Shown piece after piece: positions 18,215-27,156 of a DNA stretch of 64,000 nucleotides (the stretch's first letter is position 1; every line of letters begins with the position of its first letter). The stretch is from Pseudomonas sp. UYIF39 (GTDB taxonomy: Bacteria; Pseudomonadota; Gammaproteobacteria; Pseudomonadales; Pseudomonadaceae): positions 1-64,000 of the forward strand of contig NZ_JALBYU010000024.1 in NCBI RefSeq assembly GCF_029963765.1, read 5' to 3'. The position numbers and the translations under genes were made by a program. Below the pieces are notes generated by a model. It worked only from the letters and a program-made list of their open reading frames with translations, was not told the DNA's origin and ran no database searches.

Positions 18215-19396
18215 ATGACCCGTATCGGAACTCCATTGTCGCCAACCGCGACCCGCGTATTGCTGTGTGGCTGTGGCGAGTTGGGCAAGGAAGTGGTGAT
18301 CGAGCTGCAACGCCTGGGCGTTGAAGTGATTGCCGTGGATCGCTACGCCAATGCGCCTGCCATGCAGGTCGCCCATCGCAGCCATGTGATCAACATGCTC
18401 GACGGCGCCGCCCTGCGAGCGGTGATCGAAGCCGAAAAGCCGCATTTCATCGTGCCGGAAATCGAAGCCATTGCCACCGCGACCCTCGTGGAACTGGAGG
18501 CCGAAGGCTTCACCGTGATCCCGACCGCTCGCGCCGCGCAGCTGACCATGAACCGCGAAGGCATCCGTCGCCTGGCCGCTGAAGAGCTGGACCTGCCCAC
18601 CTCGCCGTACCACTTCGCCGACACCTTCGAGGATTACAGCAAGGCCGTTCAGGACCTGGGCTTTCCGTGCGTGGTCAAGCCAGTCATGAGTTCCTCGGGT
18701 AAAGGCCAGAGCCTTCTGCGTAGCGTCGATGACGTGCAGAAAGCCTGGGATTACGCTCAAGAAGGCGGCCGTGCCGGTAAAGGCCGCGTGATCATCGAAG
18801 GCTTTATCGACTTCGACTACGAAATCACCCTGTTGACCGTGCGTCACGTTGGCGGCACTACGTTCTGCGCGCCAGTCGGCCACCGTCAGGAGAAGGGCGA
18901 CTATCAGGAATCCTGGCAGCCACAAGCCATGAGCCCGATTGCCCTGGCCGAATCCGAGCGCGTTGCCAAAGCCGTCACTGAAGCCTTGGGTGGCCGTGGT
19001 CTGTTTGGTGTCGAGCTGTTCATCAAAGGCGATCAAGTCTGGTTCAGCGAAGTCTCGCCGCGTCCACATGACACCGGTCTGGTGACGTTGATTTCCCAGG
19101 ACCTGTCGCAGTTCGCGCTGCACGCACGGGCGATTCTGGGCCTGCCGATTCCATTGATCCGTCAGTTCGGTCCATCGGCTTCGGCGGTGATTCTGGTGGA
19201 AGGGCAGTCCACTCAGACGGCTTTCGCCAATCTCGGTGCTGCGTTGAGCGAGCCGGATACGGCGTTGCGTCTGTTCGGCAAGCCTGAGGTCAATGGTCAG
19301 CGTCGGATGGGTGTGGCGTTGGCGCGTGATGAGTCAATTGACGCGGCTCGTGCTAAAGCGACCCGTGCTTCTCAGGCTGTTGTTGTAGAGTTGTAA
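18215..19396 (+). CDS. purT: Formate-dependent GAR transformylase
   Basis: PurT (393 aa) uses ATP and formate to formylate glycinamide ribonucleotide, an alternative to folate-dependent PurN in purine synthesis. It is an ATP-grasp enzyme: the N-terminal fold has LLCGCGELGKEVVIELQRLG, the central region PCVVKPVMSSSGKGQS and GRVIIEGFIDFDYEITLLTV, and the metal-site region VWFSEVSPRPHDTGLVT. The start ATG follows TTGAGGACCTGAG. It appears monocistronic, with a REP pair directly downstream. Confidence 0.95.
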   Translation: MTRIGTPLSPTATRVLLCGCGELGKEVVIELQRLGVEVIAVDRYANAPAMQVAHRSHVINMLDGAALRAVIEAEKPHFIVPEIEAIATATLVELEAEGFTVIPTARAAQLTMNREGIRRLAAEELDLPTSPYHFADTFEDYSKAVQDLGFPCVVKPVMSSSGKGQSLLRSVDDVQKAWDYAQEGGRAGKGRVIIEGFIDFDYEITLLTVRHVGGTTFCAPVGHRQEKGDYQESWQPQAMSPIALAESERVAKAVTEALGGRGLFGVELFIKGDQVWFSEVSPRPHDTGLVTLISQDLSQFALHARAILGLPIPLIRQFGPSASAVILVEGQSTQTAFANLGAALSEPDTALRLFGKPEVNGQRRMGVALARDESIDAARAKATRASQAVVVEL

Positions 19397-19429
19397 ACCG
19401 AGTCGCGGCTATCGTCGGATCGCCGCCCG

Positions 19430-19511
19430 GAGCAAGCTCGCTCCCACATGGGAATTGGGGTGTACACACAATCTGTGGCCAACCAAGAACCCTGTGGGAG
19501 CGAGCTTGCTC
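19430..19511. repeat. REP doublet, GAGCAAGCTCGCTCCCACA family
   Basis: Two perfect 19-bp arms, 19430-19448 and 19493-19511, in inverted orientation around a 44-bp centre. It is the common Pseudomonas 'tgtgggagcgagcttgctc' REP doublet, placed between the convergent purT and MFS genes. Confidence 0.9.
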
Positions 19512-19525
19512 GCGATGGCGATCTG

Positions 19526-20842
19526 TCAGGCAACCCGATTCAGATCGTTATTGCGCGTTTCCTTCAGGCACAGCACAGCAATCAAGCTCAGCACCGCCGC
19601 CCCCGACACATACCCGCCGACATAACTCAAACCGCCCATCGCCACCAGCTTCTGTGCGAAGAACGGTGCCGCCGAGGCCCCGACAATGCCGCCCAGGTTG
19701 TAGGCCGCCGACGCACCGGTATAACGCACGTGGGTTGGAAACAGCTCCGGCAGCAGCGCGCCCATCGGCGCAAACGTCACGCCCATCAGAAACAGCTCGA
19801 TGCACAGGAACAGCGCCACGCCCCAGGTCGAACCTTGGGTCAGCAGCGGTTCCATCAGGAAGCCGGACAGAATCGCCAGCACACCGCCGATGATCAGCAC
19901 CGGTTTGCGCCCGTATCGATCACTGGCCCAGGCCGACAGCGGCGTAGCGGCGGCCATGAACAGCACGGCGAAGCACAGCAGCGCGAGGAAGGTCTCGCGG
20001 GTGTAGCCGAGCGTCGACACGCCATAACTCAGCGAAAACACTGTCGAGATATAGAACAGCGCGTAGCACACCACCATCGCCCCGGCACCCAGCAACATCG
20101 GCGCCCAGTATTGGCTGAGCAGTTCGACCAGCGGGATCTTCACCCGCTCCTGGCGTGCCATTGCGTTGGCAAACACCGGGGTTTCGTGAAGCTTGAGGCG
20201 CACGTACAGACCGACCATCACCAGCGCGGCACTGAGCAGGAACGGAATCCGCCAGCCCCACGAGCGGAACTGCTCGTCGTTCAGGGTCATGGCCAGCGTA
20301 AGAAACAGGCCGTTGGCCGCGAGGAAGCCGATCGAGGGGCCAAGCTGCGGGAACATGCCGAACCAGGCGCGTTTGCCCTTCGGCGCATTCTCCGTCGCCA
20401 GCAGCGCCGCGCCGCCCCATTCGCCGCCGAGTCCCAGGCCTTGGCCGAAGCGCAGCACGCAGAGCAGGATCGGCGCCCAGGCCCCGATGCTGTCGTAGCC
20501 TGGTAGCACGCCGATCAGCGTGGTGCACACGCCCATCAGCAACAGAGAGGCAACCAGTGTCGATTTGCGCCCGATGCGGTCACCGAAGTGGCCGAAAAGC
20601 GCCGAGCCTAGCGGTCGAGCCAGGAAGGCGATGCCGAAGGTGAGGAACGCGGACAGCATCTGGGCCGTGCCGGAAGTCTGCGGAAAAAACACCGGACCGA
20701 TCACCAGCGCAGCGGCAGTGGCATAGACGTAGAAATCGTAGAACTCGATGGCGGTGCCGATGAAGCTCGCCGTGGCCACGCGGGTGGCGGAGTTCGTCGG
20801 TTGCGCAGGCGCGGTATCGTTATAAGTCGTGCTGGTCGTCAT
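19526..20842 (-). CDS. MFS metabolite:H+ symporter (MHS family)
   Basis: A 438-aa, 12-helix inner-membrane transporter of the ShiA/ProP-like branch. Typical motifs are TAIEFYDFYVYATAAALV, GHFGDRIGRKSTL in the 2-3 loop, RFGQGLGLGGEWGGAALL in helix 4 and ASDRYGRKPVLIIGG in the 8-9 loop. Substrates of the family include organic acids and osmolytes; the one here cannot be read from sequence. ATG 20842 has CAGGGA upstream and is preferred over 20863. It stands alone between two REP elements. Confidence 0.85.
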   Translation of the reverse strand: MTTSTTYNDTAPAQPTNSATRVATASFIGTAIEFYDFYVYATAAALVIGPVFFPQTSGTAQMLSAFLTFGIAFLARPLGSALFGHFGDRIGRKSTLVASLLLMGVCTTLIGVLPGYDSIGAWAPILLCVLRFGQGLGLGGEWGGAALLATENAPKGKRAWFGMFPQLGPSIGFLAANGLFLTLAMTLNDEQFRSWGWRIPFLLSAALVMVGLYVRLKLHETPVFANAMARQERVKIPLVELLSQYWAPMLLGAGAMVVCYALFYISTVFSLSYGVSTLGYTRETFLALLCFAVLFMAAATPLSAWASDRYGRKPVLIIGGVLAILSGFLMEPLLTQGSTWGVALFLCIELFLMGVTFAPMGALLPELFPTHVRYTGASAAYNLGGIVGASAAPFFAQKLVAMGGLSYVGGYVSGAAVLSLIAVLCLKETRNNDLNRVA

Positions 20843-21048
20843 GCGGTTATCCCTGACAGTCATGTGCCCCAGTGGAGCGAATTATTATGGTCGAACACCC
20901 AGGGATGTGGGCTTAACGCAGAGTGCGGGTAGCACTTGGGTAGGGCGGGGCTTGGGTAAGCGGTTCGATTATAGAAAGGCGGCTAACGATCGAACAAGAG
21001 GCCAAGGGCTGGCGATGCCAATAAGTGCCTAAGGGCTGGCAATGCAGT

Positions 21049-21182
21049 TGTGGCGAGGGGATTTATCCCCGTTGCGTTGCGAAGCAGCGCCAAAATATCT
21101 GCAACTGGATTTTATCTGACAAACCTCACTTGAGGTCTTGGGGCTGCTTTGCAGCCCAACGGGGATAAATCCCCTCGCCACA
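21049..21182. repeat. REP doublet, GGCGAGGGGATTTATCCCC family
   Basis: Perfect 26-bp inverted arms, 21049-21074 and 21157-21182, enclose an 82-bp centre that itself has a small inverted core (GGGCTGCTTTGCAGCCC). It occupies much of the 374-bp gap between the MFS gene and the CorB-like gene; nothing else was recognised in that gap. Confidence 0.92.
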
Positions 21183-21216
21183 GATAAACCTCGCACCACA
21201 GGGGAGGTGCCAAGGT

Positions 21217-22452
21217 TTAGATAACGACTGGAACCGAGCTGGTATGCCAGATCAGTACCCGGCTGACCCGATTGTCTTCAGTCTCCAGAATCTCCAGCCG
21301 ATAACGCCCGATCTTGAGGCATACCGCACTGTCCGGAATCGTTTCCAGCGCCTCGGTTACCAACCCGTTGAGGGTTTTCGGACCGTCGCTCGGCAAGTGC
21401 CAGCCCAGGCTCTTGTTCAATTCGCGAATCGACGCCGCCCCTTCGATCACCAGGCGGCCATCGGCCTGTGGATGGATGTGCGGGTTATCCAGGCTGTGCT
21501 GGCTTTCGAACTCGCCGACGATTTCTTCGAGAATGTCTTCCAGAGTCACGACACCGAGCACTTCGCCATACTCGTCGACCACCATGCCCAGGCGTCGCTG
21601 TTGTTTGTGGAAATTCAACAGCTGCAGTTGCAACGGGGTGCTTTCCGGCACGAAGTAGGGGTCGTGACAGGCTGCCAGCAGTGCTTCTCGGGTCAGGCTG
21701 GCGTCGGACAGCAGGTGGCGGATCTGCCGGGTATTGAGCACCGCCTCGACCTGATTGATGTCGCTGTGGAAAACCGGCAGGCGCGTGCGTTTATTGGTGC
21801 GAAGCTGCTCAATGATTTCCTCGAGGGAGTCGTCCAGATTGACCCCGTCGACGTCACTGCGTGGCACCAGAATGTCGTTGACCGTGATGTTGTCCAGCGC
21901 ATGGATGCCTGACAGCGGGTGTGGGCGGCAGGCGGCGTGTTCGTGATCGTCGTGCCGATCATTCGGGGCCTCGTCTTCGCTCTGCTGCACCACGTTGACT
22001 TTGCGGGCGAACGGTCGCATCAGCAACTGGCTTATGCCATTGAGCAACCAGGCGGCGGGATAGACGATTTTCAGTGGCGCGCCAAGCAAGGTGTTGCCCA
22101 GGGCCAGGACGGCGTCCGGATAACGGACGGCGAGGGTACGCGGCAGGTAGTCGGCGAACACCAGAAGCACGGCGCCAGCCCCCAGGCAGGCCACCCATGG
22201 ACCGTTTTCCGCCCACGTGAAAATCGCCAGCAAGGTGCTGATGACCACGACCAGTACGCGGCACACAGTGTTGCAGAGGATCAGGCTATTGAGCGAAAAG
22301 CTCAGTTTTGCCACCGGCTTGTCGCTCGAACGCGAAGCGGTCCGCTGGGCGAGCAAGTACTGTTGCGCAGCTTCGATGGCGGTAAACAGCCCCGACCATA
22401 AAATCAGCAGGGCCACTACCGCGAGCATCGGCCCTATGGGCAAGTCGTCCAT
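21217..22452 (-). CDS. CorB/HlyC-type membrane protein (DUF21-CBS-CorC)
   Basis: A 411-aa inner-membrane protein. Residues about 1-135 form a CNNM/DUF21 membrane domain with several helices. A pair of CBS domains follows (VNDILVPRSDVDGVN; GMVVDEYGEVLGVVTLEDIL), then a CorC/HlyC C-terminal domain. Relatives are linked to magnesium or cobalt efflux and resistance, but transport has not been shown for most. It lies 12 bp after the cytochrome c assembly-type gene on the same strand, likely one transcript. Confidence 0.85.
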   Translation of the reverse strand: MDDLPIGPMLAVVALLILWSGLFTAIEAAQQYLLAQRTASRSSDKPVAKLSFSLNSLILCNTVCRVLVVVISTLLAIFTWAENGPWVACLGAGAVLLVFADYLPRTLAVRYPDAVLALGNTLLGAPLKIVYPAAWLLNGISQLLMRPFARKVNVVQQSEDEAPNDRHDDHEHAACRPHPLSGIHALDNITVNDILVPRSDVDGVNLDDSLEEIIEQLRTNKRTRLPVFHSDINQVEAVLNTRQIRHLLSDASLTREALLAACHDPYFVPESTPLQLQLLNFHKQQRRLGMVVDEYGEVLGVVTLEDILEEIVGEFESQHSLDNPHIHPQADGRLVIEGAASIRELNKSLGWHLPSDGPKTLNGLVTEALETIPDSAVCLKIGRYRLEILETEDNRVSRVLIWHTSSVPVVI

Positions 22453-22464
22453 TAATGCCGCCCG

Positions 22465-23277
22465 TCAGATATGCAGGATGTATTCACGAACCAGCTTACT
22501 GCCGAAATACGCCAGCATCAGCAGGCAGAAACCGGCGAGGGTCCAGCGAATGGCCTTGTGTCCGCGCCAGCCGAGGCGGTTACGGCCCCAGAGCAGCACG
22601 CTGAAGACGATCCAAGCGAGGCATGCCAGCAAGGTTTTGTGCACCAAGTGCTGAGCGAAAAGGTTTTCTACGAACAGCCAGCCGGAGATCAGCGACAGCG
22701 ACAGCAGGGTCCAGCCGGCCCAGAGAAAACCGAACAGCAGGCTTTCCATGGTTTGCAGTGGCGGGAAGTTCTTGATCAGGCCCGACGGGTGCTTGTGCTT
22801 GAGCTGATGGTCTTGAACCAGCAGCAACAACGCCTGGAATACCGCGATGGTGAACATGCCGTAGGCGAGGATCGACAGCAGGATGTGGGCGAGGATGCCC
22901 GGTTCTTCGTCGATGATCTGCGCTGTGCCGGCGGGGGCGAACTGTGCGAGCAGCACGGTGGCGGCGCCGAGCGGGAACAGCAATATAAGCAGGTTTTCCA
23001 CCGGGATCCGCGAGCAGGCCAACAGCGTCAGGGCAATCACCGCGGCGGCAATCAGGCTGGCGGCGCTGAAAAAATCCAGGCCCAGGCCAATCGGTGTCAG
23101 CAGGTGGGTGAACAGACTGGCGCCATGAGCCAGCACGGCGAGCACGCCGAGCGTGACCAGCAGGCATTTGTTCGCCTTGGCGCCGGTGGCCAGACGAGTG
23201 CCCTGATAGAGGGTCGCAGCGGCATATAAGCAGGCGGCGGCGAGGGTAGTTAGCAAGCTGGGTGACAAGGGGAGCAT
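22465..23277 (-). CDS. Cytochrome c assembly-type inner-membrane protein
   Basis: A 270-aa protein of the CcsA/CcmC-like family (YpjD/CorE type) with about eight membrane helices, including GILAHILLSILAYGMFTIAVF and GWTLLSLSLISGWLF. ATG 23277 gives a start inside helix 1 and has ACAGGA upstream; a frame open to 23451 runs over the ffh promoter and is rejected. It is divergent from ffh, as I recall in P. aeruginosa. The role, heme handling or ion transport, is uncertain. Confidence 0.82.
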   Translation of the reverse strand: MLPLSPSLLTTLAAACLYAAATLYQGTRLATGAKANKCLLVTLGVLAVLAHGASLFTHLLTPIGLGLDFFSAASLIAAAVIALTLLACSRIPVENLLILLFPLGAATVLLAQFAPAGTAQIIDEEPGILAHILLSILAYGMFTIAVFQALLLLVQDHQLKHKHPSGLIKNFPPLQTMESLLFGFLWAGWTLLSLSLISGWLFVENLFAQHLVHKTLLACLAWIVFSVLLWGRNRLGWRGHKAIRWTLAGFCLLMLAYFGSKLVREYILHI

Positions 23278-23361
23278 AAATCCTGTTAGGCAAGCCCGAA
23301 AGGCGCTGAGTTTGGCATAGAACCCCCGCAGCACGAAAGACCAGGCAACCTGACGACGAGG

Positions 23362-23390
23362 TGTCCGCCAGGCGCAGTCTTCGCTATAAT
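23362..23390 (+). promoter_or_regulatory. Candidate sigma70 promoter of ffh
   Basis: A consensus -10 TATAAT lies at 23385-23390, 98 bp before the ffh ATG. The -35 region (TGTCCG at 17-bp spacing) is weak. Confidence 0.5.
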
Positions 23391-23487
23391 CCGCGACCTG
23401 CCCACGCCGCAGGCTCGCCGAGCACATGATTATTCCGGTCTGGGCCGCCATTATCCCGGTCTACACAGGGCCTGAAAGGATCGCGCA

Positions 23488-24864
23488 ATGTTTGAAAACT
23501 TAACCGACCGTCTCTCGCAGACGCTGCGCCATGTCACCGGCAAGGCCAAGCTGACCGAAGACAACATCAAAGACACCCTGCGTGAAGTGCGCATGGCGTT
23601 GCTCGAAGCTGACGTCGCCTTGCCGGTCGTCAAGGACTTCGTCAATTCGGTCAAGGAACGCGCCGTCGGCACCGAGGTGTCGCGCAGTCTGACGCCGGGC
23701 CAGGCCTTCGTGAAAATCGTCCAGGCCGAACTCGAAAGCCTGATGGGCGCGGCCAACGAAGACTTGAACCTGAGCGCCGTTCCTCCGGCCGTCGTGCTGA
23801 TGGCCGGTTTGCAGGGTGCGGGTAAAACCACCACCGCCGGCAAACTCGCGCGCTTCCTCAAAGAGCGCAAGAAGAAGTCGGTCATGATCGTGTCTGCGGA
23901 CGTTTACCGTCCGGCGGCGATCAAGCAGCTGGAAATGCTCGCGGGTGAAGTCGGCGTAACCTTCTTCCCGTCCGACCTCAGCCAGAAACCGGTCGACATC
24001 GCGCAAGCGGCTATTAAAGAAGCAAAACTGAAGTTCATCGACGTGGTCATCGTCGATACCGCCGGTCGCCTGCACATCGATGAAGAGATGATGGGCGAGA
24101 TCAAGGCGCTGCATGCCGCGATCAACCCGGTCGAAACGCTGTTCGTGGTCGACGCCATGACCGGCCAGGACGCCGCCAACACGGCCAAGGCCTTCGGCGA
24201 CGCGCTGCCGCTGACCGGTGTGATCCTGACCAAGGTCGACGGCGACGCCCGTGGCGGTGCTGCACTGTCGGTGCGCGCCATCACCGGCAAGCCGATCAAG
24301 TTCATCGGTATGGGCGAGAAGAGCGACGCGCTCGAGCCGTTCCACCCGGAGCGTATTGCTTCGCGCATCCTCGGTATGGGCGACGTACTCAGCCTGATCG
24401 AGCAGGCCGAACAGACCCTCGACAAGGACAAGGCCGACAAACTGGCCAAGAAGCTGAAGAAGGGCAAGGGCTTCGACCTCGAAGACTTCCGCGATCAGTT
24501 GCAACAGATGAAAAACATGGGCGGCCTCGGCGGTCTCATGGACAAACTGCCAAATATCGGCGGCATGAACCTGGCGCAGATGGGCAACGCTCAGGGTGCG
24601 GCAGAGAAACAATTCAAGCAGATGGAAGCCATCATCAATTCCATGACCCCGGCCGAGCGCCGCGACCCTGAGATGATCAGCGGTTCGCGCAAACGCCGGA
24701 TCGCCATGGGTTCCGGCACTCAGGTGCAGGACATCGGTCGCTTGATCAAGCAGCACAAGCAGATGCAGAAGATGATGAAGAAGTTCTCCGCAAAAGGCGG
24801 AATGGCCAAAATGATGCGCGGCATGGGCGGTATGTTGCCCGGCGGCGGCGCGCCTAGAATGTAA
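23488..24864 (+). CDS. ffh: Signal recognition particle protein Ffh
   Basis: Ffh (458 aa) binds 4.5S RNA and signal peptides and targets nascent membrane proteins to FtsY. It has an N domain, a GTPase domain with GLQGAGKTTTAGKLARFL (about residues 106-123), DTAGRLH and TKVDGDARGGAALS, and a Met-rich M domain at the C-terminus (MQKMMKKFSAKGGMAKMMRG). Length is normal. It precedes the rpsP operon, with a hairpin-bearing gap between. Confidence 0.97.
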   Translation: MFENLTDRLSQTLRHVTGKAKLTEDNIKDTLREVRMALLEADVALPVVKDFVNSVKERAVGTEVSRSLTPGQAFVKIVQAELESLMGAANEDLNLSAVPPAVVLMAGLQGAGKTTTAGKLARFLKERKKKSVMIVSADVYRPAAIKQLEMLAGEVGVTFFPSDLSQKPVDIAQAAIKEAKLKFIDVVIVDTAGRLHIDEEMMGEIKALHAAINPVETLFVVDAMTGQDAANTAKAFGDALPLTGVILTKVDGDARGGAALSVRAITGKPIKFIGMGEKSDALEPFHPERIASRILGMGDVLSLIEQAEQTLDKDKADKLAKKLKKGKGFDLEDFRDQLQQMKNMGGLGGLMDKLPNIGGMNLAQMGNAQGAAEKQFKQMEAIINSMTPAERRDPEMISGSRKRRIAMGSGTQVQDIGRLIKQHKQMQKMMKKFSAKGGMAKMMRGMGGMLPGGGAPRM

Positions 24865-24894
24865 TTAATTTACGCAGGGGCTTGCCCTTGCACC

Positions 24895-24938
24895 TCCCAC
24901 ACGGAAGTGGGATCTCCAGCAAACCCGCACTTGGCGGG
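24895..24938 (+). terminator. Two small hairpins after ffh
   Basis: TCCCAC/GTGGGA (24895-24912) and CCCGC/GCGGG (24924-24938) lie 31-74 bp after the ffh stop. There is no strong T-tract, so termination is only probable. Confidence 0.4.
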
Positions 24939-25013
24939 AGCTGACTGGCCGTTTTCAACGACGGCTCTATAGCAAATCTTGATGGCGGCCGATAGGCAGC
25001 CGGAAAAAGACAT

Positions 25014-25041
25014 TTGCAAAAGTCCGGATATTCCTTAGAAT
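25014..25041 (+). promoter_or_regulatory. Sigma70-type promoter of the rpsP operon
   Basis: TTGCAA at 25014-25019 and TAGAAT at 25036-25041 with a 16-bp spacer. It lies about 70 bp before the rpsP ATG. Confidence 0.6.
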
Positions 25042-25113
25042 ATGCGGCCTTTCGGGCACCTATGCCCGCTGTGCCTTTAGATTTGCAGCACCGACTACAG
25101 GAACGATGTTCAC

Positions 25114-25365
25114 ATGCTAACAATCCGTCTTGCCCTTGGCGGCTCCAAAAAGCGCCCGTTTTACCACTTGACCGTAACCGACAGCCGCAACCCGCGCGAC
25201 GGTTCGCACAAGGAACAGGTTGGTTTCTTCAACCCTGTTGCTCGTGGTCAAGAAGTCCGTCTGTCCGTGAACCAAGAGCGCGTAGCCTACTGGCTGAGCG
25301 TTGGTGCACAACCTTCTGAGCGTGTTGCTCAGTTGTTGAAGGACGCGGCTAAGGCTGCGGCCTGA
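25114..25365 (+). CDS. rpsP: 30S ribosomal protein S16
   Basis: S16 (83 aa) is a small-subunit assembly protein binding 16S rRNA. The N-terminus MLTIRLALGGSKKRPFYHLT and the segment GSHKEQVGFFNPVA are diagnostic. It leads the conserved rpsP-rimM-trmD-rplS operon; rimM follows after 5 bp. Length is normal for Pseudomonas. Confidence 0.97.
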   Translation: MLTIRLALGGSKKRPFYHLTVTDSRNPRDGSHKEQVGFFNPVARGQEVRLSVNQERVAYWLSVGAQPSERVAQLLKDAAKAAA

Positions 25366-25370
25366 GCAAT

Positions 25371-25907
25371 ATGAACGCGACGCCAGCTGTTGCTGATGAT
25401 TTGATCGTTATCGGCAAAATTTATTCGGTTCATGGCGTTCGCGGCGAAGTGAAGGTGTATTCCTTTACTGATCCGACTGAAAACCTGTTGCAGTACAAAA
25501 CCTGGACGCTCAAGCGCGAAGGTAATGTGAAACAGGTCGAGCTGGTCAGCGGACGTGGGAACGACAAGTTCCTGGTCGCAAAGCTCAAGGGTCTTGATGA
25601 TCGTGAAGAAGCTCGTCTTCTGGCCGGTTATGAGATCTGCGTGCCGCGCAACCTGTTCCCTGAATTGACCGACGGCGAGTACTACTGGTACCAGCTGGAA
25701 GGTCTGAAGGTCATTGATCAACTCGGGCAATTGCTCGGGAAAATCGATCATCTTCTGGAAACCGGCGCCAATGATGTAATGGTGGTCAAGCCTTGCGCTG
25801 GCAGCCTGGATGATCGCGAACGCCTGTTGCCCTATACGGAGCAATGCGTGTTGGCCGTCGACCTTGCCGCAGGCGAGATGAAGGTGGAATGGGATGCGGG
25901 CTTCTAA
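25371..25907 (+). CDS. rimM: Ribosome maturation factor RimM
   Basis: RimM (178 aa) binds S19 and helps mature the 3' domain of 16S rRNA. It has the N-terminal RimM beta-barrel (VIGKIYSVHGVRGEVKVYSF) and a PRC-barrel C-terminal half (DGEYYWYQLEGLKV, then LLPYTEQCVLAVDLA). The gene lies 5 bp after rpsP and 2 bp before the GTG of trmD, so it is in the middle of a tight operon. Confidence 0.96.
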   Translation: MNATPAVADDLIVIGKIYSVHGVRGEVKVYSFTDPTENLLQYKTWTLKREGNVKQVELVSGRGNDKFLVAKLKGLDDREEARLLAGYEICVPRNLFPELTDGEYYWYQLEGLKVIDQLGQLLGKIDHLLETGANDVMVVKPCAGSLDDRERLLPYTEQCVLAVDLAAGEMKVEWDAGF

Positions 25908-25909
25908 GC

Positions 25910-26662
25910 GTGGCTAACTTGCGCGTAGAAGTGATCAGTTTGTTTCCCGAGATGTTCTCCGCCATCAGCGAGTACGGCATCACCAGTCGTGCGGTGAAAC
26001 AGGGGCTGTTGCAGCTCACCTGTTGGAATCCGCGAGACTACACGACGGATCGACATCACACTGTGGACGATCGCCCATTTGGCGGTGGTCCGGGCATGGT
26101 GATGAAGATCAAGCCCCTGGAAGATGCGTTGGTTCAGGCCAAGGCAGCAGCCGGGGAGGCGGCGAAGGTGATTTACCTGTCCCCCCAAGGCCGTCAACTG
26201 AATCAGTCGGCGGTACGCGAGTTGGCGAATCTGGATGCATTGATCCTGATTGCCGGCCGCTATGAAGGCATTGACGAGCGTTTTATAGAGGCTCATGTCG
26301 ATGAAGAGTGGTCGATTGGCGACTATGTACTGTCTGGCGGCGAGCTGCCGGCGATGGTCCTGATCGATGCGGTTACACGACTGCTGCCTGGAGCTTTAGG
26401 GCATGCGGACTCCGCCGAGGAAGATTCCTTTACGGATGGTTTGCTGGATTGCCCGCACTACACCCGACCGGAGGTGTATGCGGATCAGCGTGTTCCCGAC
26501 GTGTTGCTAAGTGGCAATCACGCGCATATCCGGCGTTGGCGTTTACAGCAGTCCCTTAGTAGGACCTTTGAACGACGCGCCGATCTTCTGGAAAGCCGCT
26601 CGCTTTCTGGAGAAGAGAAGAAGCTGCTCGAGGAATACATCCGCGAGCGGGACGATAGTTAA
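25910..26662 (+). CDS. trmD: tRNA (guanine-37-N1)-methyltransferase
   Basis: TrmD (250 aa) methylates G37 of tRNAs with SAM and so prevents +1 frameshifting. It is a SPOUT-class enzyme with the trefoil knot: RYEGIDERFIEAHVDEEWSI and YVLSGGELPAMVLIDAV. The start is the GTG at 25910, two bases after the rimM stop, giving the usual N-terminus ANLRVEVISLFPEMF; a frame from 25844 inside rimM is rejected. rplS follows after 45 bp. Confidence 0.96.
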   Translation: MANLRVEVISLFPEMFSAISEYGITSRAVKQGLLQLTCWNPRDYTTDRHHTVDDRPFGGGPGMVMKIKPLEDALVQAKAAAGEAAKVIYLSPQGRQLNQSAVRELANLDALILIAGRYEGIDERFIEAHVDEEWSIGDYVLSGGELPAMVLIDAVTRLLPGALGHADSAEEDSFTDGLLDCPHYTRPEVYADQRVPDVLLSGNHAHIRRWRLQQSLSRTFERRADLLESRSLSGEEKKLLEEYIRERDDS

Positions 26663-26707
26663 CAACGTATCGATGGTAGATCCGACGATTTACCTTAGGA
26701 GCACAGC

Positions 26708-27058
26708 ATGACTAACAAAATCATCCTTGCACTCGAAGCAGAGCAGATGACCAAAGAGATCCCTACCTTTGCCCCGGGCGACACCATTGTCGTTCAGGTG
26801 AAAGTGAAGGAAGGCGACCGTTCGCGTCTGCAAGCGTTCGAAGGTGTTGTTATCGCCAAGCGTAACCGCGGCGTAAACAGTGCTTTCACCGTTCGTAAAA
26901 TCTCCAACGGTGTTGGCGTAGAGCGTACTTTCCAGACCTACAGCCCGCAAATCGACAGCATGGCCGTTAAACGTCGCGGTGACGTACGTAAAGCCAAGCT
27001 GTACTACCTGCGTGACCTGTCCGGTAAAGCAGCTCGCATCAAGGAAAAACTGGCTTAA
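26708..27058 (+). CDS. rplS: 50S ribosomal protein L19
   Basis: L19 (116 aa) sits at the 30S-50S interface. Diagnostic stretches are [20 protein letters not shown] and [13 protein letters not shown], ending in the basic [20 protein letters not shown] tail. An AGGAG ribosome site precedes the ATG. It is the last gene of the operon and is followed by a strong terminator. Confidence 0.97.
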
Positions 27059-27076
27059 GTCCAGCTTCCGATGCAG

Positions 27077-27104
27077 AAAAAAGCAGCCTACGGGCTGCTT
27101 TTTT
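27077..27104 (+). terminator. Rho-independent terminator after rplS
   Basis: AAAAAAGCAGCC / GGCTGCTTTTTT: a 6-bp GC-rich core extended by A-T pairs, tetraloop TACG and a T-tract, 19 bp after the rplS stop. Confidence 0.93.
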
Positions 27105-27156
27105 GTTGCCTGCGATTTATCTTCCCTAGCTTACTGTCGGTCTTGCCTGAGCCTTT

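Noticed and set aside
19430..21182. CRISPR array
   Set aside because: Repeats are inverted doublets, not regularly spaced direct repeats with unique spacers.
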